A DNA stretch of 64,000 bases from Streptomyces tendae (GCF_014650435.1 NZ_BMUY01000018.1:1-64000); one strand, 5' to 3'. Numbered from the stretch's first letter, positions 38,934 through 48,604 are shown. The notes: generated by a model not told the origin, from the sequence alone. Numbers and translations: made by a program.

Positions 38934-40721
38934 GTGCACCCCCACATCGAGGACTACGCGCTCATCGGCGACCAGCAGACCGCGGCCCTGGTCTCCACGG
39001 ACGGCTCCGTGGACTGGCTCTGCCTGCCCCGCTTCGACTCGGCCGCCTGCTTCACCAAGCTGCTCGGCGACGAGGAGAACGGCCACTGGCGCATCGCCCC
39101 CAAGGGTGCGGAGCGCTGCACGCGGCGTGCCTACCGGCGGGACACCCTCGTCCTGGACACCGAGTGGGAGACCGAGGACGGTGCGGTCCGCGTCACCGAC
39201 CTGATGCCCCAGCGCGACCGGGCCCCCGACCTCGTCCGCATCGTGGAGGGTCTGAGCGGTGAGGTCACCGTGCACAGCGTGCTGCGGCTGCGCTTCGACC
39301 ACGGCTCGATCGTGCCGTGGGTGCGCAGGGCCGACGGGCATCGGGTGGCCGTCGCCGGGCCCGACTCGGCGTGGCTGCGCAGCGAGCCCGAGGTGCGCAG
39401 CTGGGGCCAGGACTTCGGGACGCACGCCGAGTTCACGGTCGCCGCGGGTGAGAAGGTCGCGTTCGTGCTGACCTGGCACCCCTCGCACGAGCCCCGGCCG
39501 CCGCTGATCGACCCGTACATGTCGCTGGAGCACAGCGTCGAGGACTGGCGCGAGTGGGCGGCGCGCTGCCGGTACGAGGGTCCGCACCGGGACGCCGTGG
39601 TCCGCTCCCTGATCACGCTGAAGGCACTCACGTACAGGCCCACCGGGGGCATCGTGGCCGCCCCCACCACCTCGCTGCCCGAGGAGCCGGGCGGCGTGCG
39701 CAACTGGGACTACCGCTTCTGCTGGCTGCGCGACTCCACGCTCACCCTGGGCGCCCTGCTGTCGGCGGGCTACCTGGAGGAGGCGGAGGCCTGGCGCGAC
39801 TGGCTGCTGCGCGCGGTCGCGGGCAACCCGGCGGACCTGCAGATCATGTACGGCGTCGCGGGCGAGCGGCGGCTGCCCGAGTCCGAGCTGCCGTGGCTGT
39901 CCGGCTTCGCCGGTTCCGCACCCGTGCGCATCGGCAACGACGCGGTGAACCAGCTCCAGCTGGACGTGTACGGCGAGGTCATGGACTCCCTGTCGCTGGC
40001 CCGGCTGGCGGGGATGCGTCCCAGGCCGCAGATGTGGGAGCTGCAGTGCGCCCTAATGGACTTCCTGGCCACGGTGTGGCGGGAGCCGGACGAGGGGCTG
40101 TGGGAGGTGCGGGGCGGGCGGCGGCAGTTCGTGCACTCGAAGGTGATGACGTGGGTGGCCCTGGACCGGGCGGTGCGCACGCTCAAGGAGCATCCCGAGC
40201 TGGGCGGCGGCGACCTCGACGGCTGGCGGGCGCTGCGCGACGAGGTGCACCGCGAGGTGTGCGAGAAGGGCTACGACCCGGTGCGCAACACCTTCACCCA
40301 GTACTACGGCTCGCGGGAGCTGGACGCCTCGCTGCTGCTCGTGCCGCGCGTGGGCTTCCTGCCGGCGGACGACCCGCGGGTGGTCGGCACGGTCGACGCG
40401 ATCGGCGCGGAGCTGACCCGGGACGGCCTGGTCCGCCGCTACAGCACCGAGGGCCGCCAGGTCGACGGCCTGCCGGGCGGCGAGGGGACGTTCCTGGTGT
40501 GCTCGTTCTGGTACGCGGACGCGCTGCACGCGACCGGCCGGACGAAGGAGGCCCGGGAGCTGTTCGAGCGGCTGGTGGGCCTCGCCAACGACGTGGGACT
40601 GCTGGCCGAGGAGTACGACCCGGTCTCCGGCCACCAGCTCGGCAACTTCCCGCAGGCATTCAGTCACGTCGGCCTGGTGAACACGGCCCTCGCCCTGTTC
40701 GGGGACGAGGGGGCAGGATAG
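38934..40721 (+). CDS. Glycoside hydrolase family 15 protein
   Basis: A 595-aa cytoplasmic GH15 enzyme (glucoamylase/trehalase family). N-terminal IEDYALIGDQQTAALVSTDG and WLCLPRFDS, central RNWDYRFCWLRDSTLTLGALL and C-terminal EEYDPVSGHQLGNFPQAFSH are typical. The Glu of LLAEEYDP is in the region of the catalytic base. Such actinobacterial enzymes often prove to be trehalases; glucoamylase action is equally possible from sequence. The start is GTG 38934 with AGAGG upstream. It ends 5 nt before the SDR gene. Confidence 0.92.
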   Translation: MHPHIEDYALIGDQQTAALVSTDGSVDWLCLPRFDSAACFTKLLGDEENGHWRIAPKGAERCTRRAYRRDTLVLDTEWETEDGAVRVTDLMPQRDRAPDLVRIVEGLSGEVTVHSVLRLRFDHGSIVPWVRRADGHRVAVAGPDSAWLRSEPEVRSWGQDFGTHAEFTVAAGEKVAFVLTWHPSHEPRPPLIDPYMSLEHSVEDWREWAARCRYEGPHRDAVVRSLITLKALTYRPTGGIVAAPTTSLPEEPGGVRNWDYRFCWLRDSTLTLGALLSAGYLEEAEAWRDWLLRAVAGNPADLQIMYGVAGERRLPESELPWLSGFAGSAPVRIGNDAVNQLQLDVYGEVMDSLSLARLAGMRPRPQMWELQCALMDFLATVWREPDEGLWEVRGGRRQFVHSKVMTWVALDRAVRTLKEHPELGGGDLDGWRALRDEVHREVCEKGYDPVRNTFTQYYGSRELDASLLLVPRVGFLPADDPRVVGTVDAIGAELTRDGLVRRYSTEGRQVDGLPGGEGTFLVCSFWYADALHATGRTKEARELFERLVGLANDVGLLAEEYDPVSGHQLGNFPQAFSHVGLVNTALALFGDEGAG

Positions 40722-40726
40722 GGGCC

Positions 40727-41482
40727 ATGGATCTTGGACTGAAGGACCGGGTGTACGTCGTCACGGGTGCCACCCGGGGACTGGGCAACGCCGCCGCGCG
40801 CGAGTTGGTCGCCGACGGGGCGAAGGTGGTCGTCACGGGGCGGGACGAGAAGAGCGTCGCCGAGGCGGCCTCGGAGCTGGGCCCGGACGCGGTCGGGGTC
40901 GCCGCGGACAACGCCGACCCGGAGGCCGCCGGGCGGCTGATCGCAACCGCGCGGGAGCGCTTCGGCCGTTTCGACGGCGTACTGATCAGCGTGGGCGGGC
41001 CGCCGCCCGGGTTCGCCGCCGACACCACGGACGAGCAGTGGCAGGCGGCGTTCGAGTCGGTGTTCCTCGGCGCGGTGCGGCTGGCCCGGACGGCGGCGGC
41101 CGAGCTGGCGGACGGCGGGGTGATCGGGTTCGTGCTGTCGGGCTCGGTGCACGAGCCGATCCCCGGTCTGACCATCTCCAACGGCCTGCGTCCCGGGCTC
41201 GCGGGCTTCGCCAAGTCCCTCGCCGACGAGCTGGGCCCGCGCGGCATCCGCGTCGTCGGTCTGCTGCCGGGCCGGGTCGACACCGACCGGGTGCGCGAGC
41301 TGGACGGGCTGTCCGCCGACCCGGAGGCGACCAGGGCGGCCGCCGAGTCCCGCATCCCGCTGCGCCGCTACGGTGCGCCGGAGGAGTTCGGCCGCGCGTC
41401 CGCGTTCCTGCTCTCCCCCGCGGCGTCGTACATCACCGGCGTGATGCTGCCGGTGGACGGCGGCGTGCGGCACGGGTTCTAG
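40727..41482 (+). CDS. SDR-family oxidoreductase lacking the YxxxK pair
   Basis: A 251-aa SDR-fold protein with TGATRGLG at the N-terminus, ISVGG at the NNAG position and the C-terminal MLPVDGGVRHGF. The usual Ser-Tyr-xxx-Lys active site reads LSGSVHEPIPGLTISNGLR: the Tyr/Lys pair is replaced by a SNxxR pattern, as in a divergent branch of the family, so activity may differ from classical SDRs. It follows the GH15 gene closely. Substrate unknown. Confidence 0.88.
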   Translation: MDLGLKDRVYVVTGATRGLGNAAARELVADGAKVVVTGRDEKSVAEAASELGPDAVGVAADNADPEAAGRLIATARERFGRFDGVLISVGGPPPGFAADTTDEQWQAAFESVFLGAVRLARTAAAELADGGVIGFVLSGSVHEPIPGLTISNGLRPGLAGFAKSLADELGPRGIRVVGLLPGRVDTDRVRELDGLSADPEATRAAAESRIPLRRYGAPEEFGRASAFLLSPAASYITGVMLPVDGGVRHGF

Positions 41483-41516
41483 GACCGACCGGACGGGGAC
41501 CCGGGCGCCCTCGCCC

Positions 41517-42104
41517 TCAGCTGACCCGCTCCGCCCCGTGCTTGACGCCCCGGAGCTGGACCTCCGCGGGGAGGGACGTGAGGTGGGCCGACTGGCGGGC
41601 GTGGGCCAGGGCCCGGGTGGTGAGGTCGTGCAGGGCGGTGCCGGGGTCCACGTGGGGGGCGAGCAGCAGCCGGACGCGGGCCGCCGGGGCGTCGCGGCGG
41701 CCGGTGAGCCGGACACCGGCCCGTTCGACCCCGTCCACCCGGTCCGCCTCGCCGGCGAGGACGTCCTCCAGCGCCCGGCCCCGCAGCGAGGCGCCCTCCC
41801 CGTCCCCGGTGTCGACGAGGACCTCGGTGAGCCTGCGGCGGCGTACCACCGCGACCAGCCACCACAGGGCGAGCAGCAGCAGGACGGCGAGTGCCGCGAT
41901 GACGACCGGCCACCACCAGCCCGCGTCCCGCCACCGGGTCCGTTCTGCGTTGCTCAGCAGCACGTCGTGCGGCCCCTGGTGGACCCACCAGGAGGGCGCG
42001 GGCGCGTCGAACCCGACGGCCAGCACCGCACCGCCGATCCCCAGCAGCACCAGACCCGCCAGTCCCGTCAGCACCCGGTTCACGGTCCTGAGCACCGCAC
42101 TCAC
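41517..42104 (-). CDS. amaP: AmaP-like alkaline-shock membrane anchor protein
   Basis: A 195-aa membrane protein with two spans (about residues 12-32 and 65-87) and a C-terminal Asp23-like half (VRLLLAPHVDPGTALHDLTTRALAHARQS). This is the AmaP architecture, which anchors Asp23 at the membrane in Firmicutes. The start is GTG 42104; it overlaps the DUF6286 stop by 4 nt (GTGA). It is the last gene of the five-gene operon. Confidence 0.85.
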   Translation of the reverse strand: MSAVLRTVNRVLTGLAGLVLLGIGGAVLAVGFDAPAPSWWVHQGPHDVLLSNAERTRWRDAGWWWPVVIAALAVLLLLALWWLVAVVRRRRLTEVLVDTGDGEGASLRGRALEDVLAGEADRVDGVERAGVRLTGRRDAPAARVRLLLAPHVDPGTALHDLTTRALAHARQSAHLTSLPAEVQLRGVKHGAERVS

Positions 42105-42781
42105 CCCTTCCGTCCGGGACGAACCACCCGCAACGACACGCTGGGCGGCCGGGCCAGGCCCAGGCCGCGTACCGCGTCGTCGAGCACGCCGTCGAGATCG
42201 GTCCGTACGTCGTCCAGTTCCCGGAAGTGCGACAGCGCCCGTACGCGGGCCCTGCGGCGGCGCACCCGCACCCGCGCGGACTGCACCCCGGCGACCTCCA
42301 TGGCCCGGTCGCGCAGCACCGTGGCGGCGGCGTCCCGGTGCAGCCCGGCGCGTACGTCCGGGTGGGTGCGGCGCATCGGCAGCACCCGGCGCAGCCCGGG
42401 GGTGAGGGCCAGCAGGAGCAGCCAGAGCCCGAGGGCAGCGGCGACTCCCGCGCCGACCAGCACCCAGGTGTCGTCGACGGGCCGTTCGGCGAGCTGCCGG
42501 GCCAGGTCGCGGCGCCAGCCGAGCGCGGACCGGCCGGCGCGCACGGCGACGACGTCGTAGAGGAAGGCCCCGGCGAGGAGCAGGAGCAGCAGCGCGACGA
42601 GGCCGGCGGGGATCCGGCGCGCGGACCAGAAGCGGCCGGCCCGTCCGCCGTCGGACGCGGCCGGCAGGTCGGGCCCGTGCTTCTCCAGGGAAGGGCCCGC
42701 GTCCGGTTCCGTGCCGCGTTCCACGACGGGCAGCCGCTGGGTGCTGCCCTCTCCGGTCCCGGCGCCCCCGGGCTCGCTCAT
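42101..42781 (-). CDS. DUF6286-type membrane protein of the Asp23 island
   Basis: A 226-aa protein: a 45-residue hydrophilic N-terminus, two membrane spans (about residues 58-77 and 103-124) and a basic C-terminal domain (DAAATVLRDRAMEVAGVQSARVRV and VSLRVVRPG) with the alternating pattern of Asp23-like sheets. It overlaps both neighbours by 4 nt. The name DUF6286 is from memory of the family; function unknown but surely linked to the Asp23 genes. Confidence 0.8.
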   Translation of the reverse strand: MSEPGGAGTGEGSTQRLPVVERGTEPDAGPSLEKHGPDLPAASDGGRAGRFWSARRIPAGLVALLLLLLAGAFLYDVVAVRAGRSALGWRRDLARQLAERPVDDTWVLVGAGVAAALGLWLLLLALTPGLRRVLPMRRTHPDVRAGLHRDAAATVLRDRAMEVAGVQSARVRVRRRRARVRALSHFRELDDVRTDLDGVLDDAVRGLGLARPPSVSLRVVRPGRKG

Positions 42782-43161
42782 CGCGTCCTCCCGTGCCTCG
42801 CGCCGTATTCCGCCGACAGGTGCAGCCGCTCCACCTGGACGGCGACCTCCGGCACCGCCATGCCCACCAACGCACGTACCCGCTGGACGACTTGGTGACG
42901 CACCCGGCCGCAGCGGGCGCCGATGTCGCACGGGTAGTCGAGTTCCAGGTGGACCCGCACCCTGGCGGTGTCGTGGTGGACGTCGACGGTGGCGTACGGC
43001 CGTGCGGCGTCCGGGTGGAGCGGGCCGAGGGCCTCCCGCGCCGCCCGTGCGGCGACCTTGGCGACGACCCGGTCGGCGATCCGCGTGGCACCGCGCTCGC
43101 CCGGCGCCACGCGGGCCAGGGGTTCGAGGAGCTCACCGGCCCCCTCGCTCACGCCGGTCAC
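42778..43161 (-). CDS. Asp23/Gls24-family envelope stress protein (second copy)
   Basis: A 127-aa soluble protein of the Asp23/Gls24 family: GATRIADRVVAKVAARAAREA at the start, an alternating beta segment YATVDVHHDTARVRVHLELDYP, and VQRVRALVGMAVPEVAVQVERL at the end. Asp23 proteins form membrane-associated assemblies under envelope or alkaline stress. The start is GTG 43161, overlapping the previous gene's stop by 4 nt. Confidence 0.88.
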   Translation of the reverse strand: MTGVSEGAGELLEPLARVAPGERGATRIADRVVAKVAARAAREALGPLHPDAARPYATVDVHHDTARVRVHLELDYPCDIGARCGRVRHQVVQRVRALVGMAVPEVAVQVERLHLSAEYGARHGRTR

Positions 43162-43343
43162 CGCCGCCGGTCGTCGCGGGAGCGGAAGAAGTCACCGAGG
43201 TCCATGTCCCCCTCGAGGAAGCGCCCGGCGACGAACCCGACGGCCCCCAGGGCCGCCACCAGCAGGAAGGCACCGAATCCGCCGAAGTATCCGGCGAACC
43301 CCAGTGCCATGCCGGCGATCATGCCGACGACGGCCATGCTCAT
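43158..43343 (-). CDS. Small Gly/Ala-rich membrane protein (DUF2273-like)
   Basis: A 61-aa protein with two hydrophobic segments (MAVVGMIAGMALGFAGYFGG and FLLVAALGAVGFVAGRFL) and an acidic/basic tail ending FFRSRDDRRR. Similar small proteins accompany Asp23 genes (DUF2273 type). Overlaps the next gene by 4 nt. Family membership is by context and topology. Confidence 0.8.
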   Translation of the reverse strand: MSMAVVGMIAGMALGFAGYFGGFGAFLLVAALGAVGFVAGRFLEGDMDLGDFFRSRDDRRR

Positions 43344-43412
43344 GGCGCGCTCCCCTCGTTCACCGTTTCATCCACCGTTCCGTCAGCGTTCGTCCGTCGT
43401 CCGTCGTCCGTG

Positions 43413-43895
43413 TCACCTGATCCGGGGCTCCGGTTCCTCGTCCTCCTCGTCGGGCAGCTTCACGTCGCTGACCGCGATGTTGACCTCGACGACCTCCAGG
43501 CCGGTCATCCGCTCCACCGCCGCCACCACGTTCTCCCGCACGTCCCGGGCCACGTCCGCGATCGACACGCCGTACTCGACGACGATCTCCAGGTCGAGGG
43601 CGGTCTGCTTCTCGCCGACCTCGGCCTTCACCCCGCGCGTCACCCCGGACTTGGTCCCGCCGGGCACCCGGTCGCGCACGGCGCCGAAGGTGCGCGACAT
43701 CCCGCTGCCCATCGCGTGCACACCGGCGACGTCCCGTGCCGCCATTCCGGTGATCTTCTCCACGACGCCGTCGGCGATGGTGGTCCGTCCCCGGGTGCCG
43801 GGGTCTCCGCCGCCGCGCCGCATCGTCTGGCCCTTGGCCGTCCCGGAGGTCTCGATCGTGTCCTGCCCGCTCCGGTGGCTCTCCATGTCGCTCAT
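43413..43895 (-). CDS. Asp23/Gls24-family envelope stress protein (first copy)
   Basis: A 160-aa Asp23/Gls24 protein. A hydrophilic N-terminal extension precedes the domain (RTTIADGVVEKITGMAARDVAGVHAMG; VEVGEKQTALDLEIVVEYGVSI-type core; VVAAVERMTGLEVVEVNIAVSDVKLP). An acidic tail (DEEDEEPEPRIR) ends it. It is the first gene of the island operon; the start ATG 43895 faces the divergent gene at 43983 across an 87-nt promoter region. Confidence 0.93.
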   Translation of the reverse strand: MSDMESHRSGQDTIETSGTAKGQTMRRGGGDPGTRGRTTIADGVVEKITGMAARDVAGVHAMGSGMSRTFGAVRDRVPGGTKSGVTRGVKAEVGEKQTALDLEIVVEYGVSIADVARDVRENVVAAVERMTGLEVVEVNIAVSDVKLPDEEDEEPEPRIR

Positions 43896-43982
43896 CGCCG
43901 TACGTCCCCTTCGGTCGTGGTCCTGTGCCCACGTTAGGCGGGGTTGCGGTGCCTCGCGCCATGGATGCGGCAGGCTGGACGA

Positions 43983-44798
43983 ATGACGACGGCGGACAGG
44001 TGGACGCGGGCGGTGCGGGAGCAGTTGGGTCTCGGCAGGCTGCTGCCGCTGGGCGGCCCGGAGGACGGCGCGTGGATCGCCGAGCGTGCGGCACGGGAGG
44101 TGCTGCTGGCGGCGGCCCGGGACGTGGCGGGGGTGCGTCCGGGTGACCTGCGGATCGGACCCGCCGACCCGGACGGCGTCCGCGAGCCCGCCGTGCCGCC
44201 TCCGCCGGGCGCGCTGCCGCCCGGTCCGCTGCGGGTGACGGCCGGCTTCGCGGCGGTCGTGGAGCCGACGGCCGCGGCCGCGGAACCCCTGCCGTCGACG
44301 GCCGCGCGACTGCGTGCCGTGCTGACGCAGGTGGCGACCGGGCGGCTGGGCCTCGTGGTGGCGGACGTGGACCTGCGGGTGACCGGCCTGCTCGACGAGA
44401 TGGCGGCCCCGGAGCCGGACACCCGTTCCGAGTCGGACACCGGTTCCATTTCGGGCCCCGCCTCCGGGCCGGACGCCGCTGCCGAGCCGGGCCGCGCCCG
44501 CGTGCCCGACACCGGTGCCGACACCGCAGGCGACGGCGACGGCGACGAGGGGCGGGTCACCCGGGTCGCGCCGGCGGTGCCGGGCGTGGCCCGGCTGACG
44601 GGCGTACTGGGCCGTCCGGTGCACCTGACCGAGCCGCCCCCGCCGGAAGGGGCCCTGGCGCGCCGCCATGTCCGGGTGGAGCTTGCGGTGCGCGCGGACC
44701 ACCGGGCCGTGGAGGTGGCCCGGCGGGTGCGCGAGGTCGTGTCCGAGGCCCTGCCGGACCGTCCGTCGGTGGCCGTGGTGGTGACGGACGTCGACTGA
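43983..44798 (+). CDS. Asp23-island associated protein with two degenerate Asp23-like halves
   Basis: A 271-aa soluble protein, divergent from the Asp23 operon. Its first half (VLLAAARDVAGVRPGDLRIG; LRVTAGFAAVVEP; LRLVVADVDLRV-like pattern) and its end (HVRVELAVRADHRAVEVARRVREVVSEALPD then VAVVVTDVD) each show the beta-helix pattern of Asp23 domains, separated by a long Pro/Asp/Ser-rich disordered linker (about 140-190). Some databases label such proteins nucleopolyhedrovirus P10-like, which looks like a low-complexity artefact. ATG 43983 has only a weak GGA upstream. Confidence 0.8.
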   Translation: MTTADRWTRAVREQLGLGRLLPLGGPEDGAWIAERAAREVLLAAARDVAGVRPGDLRIGPADPDGVREPAVPPPPGALPPGPLRVTAGFAAVVEPTAAAAEPLPSTAARLRAVLTQVATGRLGLVVADVDLRVTGLLDEMAAPEPDTRSESDTGSISGPASGPDAAAEPGRARVPDTGADTAGDGDGDEGRVTRVAPAVPGVARLTGVLGRPVHLTEPPPPEGALARRHVRVELAVRADHRAVEVARRVREVVSEALPDRPSVAVVVTDVD

Positions 44799-44835
44799 GC
44801 AGCCGCGGTCCCGGCCCGCCCGCTGCCTGCTCCCC

Positions 44836-45639
44836 CTACTCCCCGAGCCCCGCCAGGTCGCGCAGCCGGCGTCCCTGCGCGGCCCGTTCGGCGGTGCGCT
44901 GGGCCTCGTAGTCCCGCGTCCGGGCGCCCTGGAGCAGCGCCTTGGTCTCGACGACCGCGTCGCGCGGTGCGGCCAGGATCGCCGAGACCAGGTCGTGCAC
45001 GGCGGGGTCGAGCTGGTCCGCGGGCACGGCGAGGTTGGCCAGGCCGGTGCTCACGGCCTCCTCGGCCGCGACGAAGCGCCCCGTCGCGCAGATCTCCAGC
45101 GCTCGGGCGTACCCGACCAGGGACACCAGGGGGTGCGTGCCCGTCAGGTCCGGCACCAGCCCCAGGCTGGTCTCGCGCATGGCGAACTGCACGTCGTCCG
45201 CGACGACCCGCAGGTCACAGGCGAGGGCCAGCTGGAAGCCCGCCCCGATGGCGTGCCCCTGCACGGCGGCGACCGACACGAGGTCGCTGCGCCGCCACCA
45301 GGTGAACGCCTCCTGGTACTCGGCGATGGTCGCGTCCAGCTCGGCGTCGCCGCCCCGCGCGAGGTCGATGAACGACGGTTCGCCGTCGAAGCCCTCCGGG
45401 GTGAACGCCTGCCGGTCGAGCCCGGCCGAGAAGGACTTGCCCTCGGCCCGCAGCACCACGGCGCGGACGGAGCCGGGCAGCAGCCGACCGGCCTCGGCGA
45501 GCGCCCGCCACAGAGCGGGGCTCTGCGCGTTGCGCTTGGCGGGGTTGGTCAGCGTCACCGTGGCGACGGCGTCGTCGACGGTGAGCCGCACGCCGTCCTG
45601 GTCGAGTGCGGGACCGGGGTCGTGGACGGGCGAAGCCAT
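44836..45639 (-). CDS. Enoyl-CoA hydratase/isomerase-family protein
   Basis: A 267-aa crotonase-fold protein: VRAVVLRAEGKSFSAGLDRQ carries the oxyanion-hole pattern, and AAVQGHAIGAGFQLALACDLRVV the second. ETSLGLVPDLTGTHPL places an Asp/Glu-poor helix where hydratases have catalytic Glu residues, so hydratase versus isomerase activity is open. GGAGG lies close before ATG 45639. Monocistronic, convergent with the Asp23-associated gene. Confidence 0.9.
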   Translation of the reverse strand: MASPVHDPGPALDQDGVRLTVDDAVATVTLTNPAKRNAQSPALWRALAEAGRLLPGSVRAVVLRAEGKSFSAGLDRQAFTPEGFDGEPSFIDLARGGDAELDATIAEYQEAFTWWRRSDLVSVAAVQGHAIGAGFQLALACDLRVVADDVQFAMRETSLGLVPDLTGTHPLVSLVGYARALEICATGRFVAAEEAVSTGLANLAVPADQLDPAVHDLVSAILAAPRDAVVETKALLQGARTRDYEAQRTAERAAQGRRLRDLAGLGE

Positions 45640-45725
45640 GGGGCGCCTCCGAAAGATGCGGTCGTCGTCCCCGCCGCGCGCCGGGCGGTGCCGTGCGACG
45701 GCAGGACTAAGTGACTGCACAGTAA

Positions 45726-45757
45726 CCACCCGGACGGTCGGACGACCGACCGGGTGG
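45726..45757 (-). terminator. Terminator after gbn
   Basis: CCACCC (45726-45731) and CGGTCGG (45735-45741) pair with CCGACCG and GGGTGG (45746-45757) around a 4-nt loop, with a 3-nt bulge, 39 nt past the gbn stop. Confidence 0.6.
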
Positions 45758-45795
45758 CCACCGTCACTTTCGGAGCCGAGGGGCCGCCCGGGGCG

Positions 45796-46017
45796 TCAGG
45801 CCGACGTGGCCTTCTTGCCCCGAGTAGCCCCGCCACGCCCTCGGAGCGTGACGCCCGACTCGCTGAGCATGCGGTGCACAAAGCCATACGAGCGGCCGGT
45901 TTCCTCGGCCAACGCCCGGATGCTCGCACCGGCGTCGTACTTCTTCTTCAGGTCTGCCGCGAGCTTGTCGCGCGCGGCGCCGGTAACCCGGCTGCCCTTC
46001 TTCAGAGTCTCGGCCAC
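45796..46017 (-). CDS. gbn: GATC-binding nucleoid-associated HTH protein Gbn
   Basis: A 73-aa basic protein with a helix-turn-helix (KYDAGASIRALAEETGRSYGFVHRML, in parts) and Lys/Arg/Gly-rich tail (RGRGGATRGKKATSA). It matches the small Streptomyces nucleoid-associated protein described as Gbn (SCO1839 in S. coelicolor), which binds GATC sites and affects development. The start is GTG 46017 with GAGGAGG at 46023-46029. A 9-codon ORF ends within that site, and a dense GATC cluster lies 270-340 bp upstream. Confidence 0.88.
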   Translation of the reverse strand: MAETLKKGSRVTGAARDKLAADLKKKYDAGASIRALAEETGRSYGFVHRMLSESGVTLRGRGGATRGKKATSA

Positions 46018-46027
46018 CCGTGCCTCC

Positions 46028-46057
46028 TCATGGGAAGTGCGCTCTGGTACTCCTCAT
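46028..46057 (-). CDS. Possible 9-codon leader ORF of gbn
   Basis: ATG 46057 opens MRSTRAHFP and stops at TGA 46028-46030, which overlaps the gbn ribosome-binding site by two bases. GGGAGGGG (46063-46070) lies 5 nt upstream, a strong site. This arrangement is what translational coupling or a leader peptide would look like. A second, 25-codon frame (46079-46002) overlaps it and the gbn start. Chance cannot be excluded. Confidence 0.4.
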   Translation of the reverse strand: MRSTRAHFP

Positions 46058-46142
46058 GATCACCCCTCCCGGCCCTCATGGCCACCCATTCGGCAAGGTC
46101 GATGAGACAAGGTTGTGACGACAGGAGCGGTTCCCCACATAC

Positions 46143-46157
46143 GGAATCCGTGATTCC
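46143..46157. promoter_or_regulatory. 15-bp palindrome upstream of gbn
   Basis: GGAATC-CGT-GATTCC is a perfect inverted repeat about 126 bp before the gbn start. A possible operator; its regulator is unknown. Confidence 0.35.
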
Positions 46158-46221
46158 AAAGAATTGGACGCCTTCGACCGAACGGGTTTCTCCACGTCGT
46201 TCCAGGTCAGAAAGGCACCGC

Positions 46222-46254
46222 GGCCGGACCCCCGGCACATGGGGGTCCGGCCGT
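46222..46254 (-). terminator. Terminator after the ABC-F gene
   Basis: A perfect 13-bp stem, CGGCCGGACCCCC (46222-46234) with GGGGGTCCGGCCG (46242-46254), loop 7 nt. On the minus strand it is followed by CGGTGCCTTTCTG, so it probably ends the ABC-F transcript and separates it from gbn. Confidence 0.8.
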
Positions 46255-46287
46255 GAAATCGATGTAGGACACACCTCTTGATGAGGA

Positions 46288-46353
46288 GATCTCACACAGA
46301 TGGTGGATCACGGATCGGCCGAATGATCCATAACCAGTGGATCATCCATTCGA

Positions 46354-46355
<2 letters not shown>
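46288..46355. repeat. Cluster of six GATC sites with alternating TGGATCA motifs
   Basis: GATC occurs at 46288, 46306, 46313, 46325, 46340 and 46352. TGGATCA/TGATCCA appear at 46304-46310, 46324-46330 and 46338-46344; the last two form a perfect 8-bp inverted repeat (46323-46330 with 46338-46345). The cluster overlaps the 3' end of the ABC-F gene and lies 5' to gbn. Confidence 0.7.
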
Positions 46356-47952
<1,597 letters not shown>

Positions 47953-48011
47953 GGTCAGACTCCTGGGCGGGTGGATTGGCGGGGTGGGCGGCTGTGGAGG
48001 TTCCCGCCGCT

Positions 48012-48035
48012 CTAGTGCACGAGGAGAATGGCCAT
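48012..48035 (-). CDS. Possible 7-codon leader ORF of the ABC-F gene
   Basis: ATG GCC ATT CTC CTC GTG CAC TAG reads MAILLVH. A TAGACT box (48042-48047) lies 6 nt before the ATG, so the ORF could start at the transcript's first base. It ends 60 nt before the ABC-F GTG. Leader peptides are common before ribosome-protection ABC-F genes; that this one works so is inference. Confidence 0.4.
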   Translation of the reverse strand: MAILLVH

Positions 48036-48157
48036 GGGGCCAGTCTAACGGGGGCGTGCAACCACTTTTCCCCGCGAGCGTTGTCAGCGGCCGGTGCAAG
48101 ACTGGGCGAACGGGCCCAAAGCACCATGGGCCACCGGCTCACGAGGAAGTGATCGGC

Positions 48158-48571
48158 ATGGCAGACGACGCGGGCGGGCGCCCGAGCATCTACCCGACGC
48201 TCCAGTACGCGGACGCCAAGGCGGCGGTCCGGCAGCTCACCGATGCCTTCGGCTTCACCGAACTCGCGGTGTACGAGGACGGGGACGGCTCGGTCGCCCA
48301 CGCCGAGCTGGTCCAGGGCAACGGCGCGGTCATGCTCGGTTCGAAGGGCAAGGGCGGCCGGTTCGACGAGGCGATGGGGAGCGGCGGCACCACGGGGGTG
48401 TACGTGGTGGTGGCGGACGTCGACGCCCACCACCGGCGGGCCGTGGAGCACGGCGCGGAGATCCTGATGCCCCCGACCGACCAGGACTACGGCTCGCGGG
48501 ACTACATGGCCCGTGACCTGGAGGGCAACGTCTGGAGCTTCGGGACGTACGCGCCGGAGGTACGCGGGTAG
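48158..48571 (+). CDS. VOC/glyoxalase-fold protein
   Basis: A 137-aa protein of the vicinal-oxygen-chelate superfamily, glyoxalase/bleomycin-resistance type: IYPTLQYADAKAAVRQLTDAFGF at the start, a central HAELVQGNGAVMLGS and YMARDLEGNVWSFGTY at the end. This small Streptomyces type is usually of unknown substrate. GAGGAAG precedes ATG 48158. It is divergent from the ABC-F gene. Confidence 0.9.
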   Translation: MADDAGGRPSIYPTLQYADAKAAVRQLTDAFGFTELAVYEDGDGSVAHAELVQGNGAVMLGSKGKGGRFDEAMGSGGTTGVYVVVADVDAHHRRAVEHGAEILMPPTDQDYGSRDYMARDLEGNVWSFGTYAPEVRG

Positions 48572-48604
48572 CCTCCGGCGCTCCGCCCGTCGGGCCCGGC
48601 CCGG

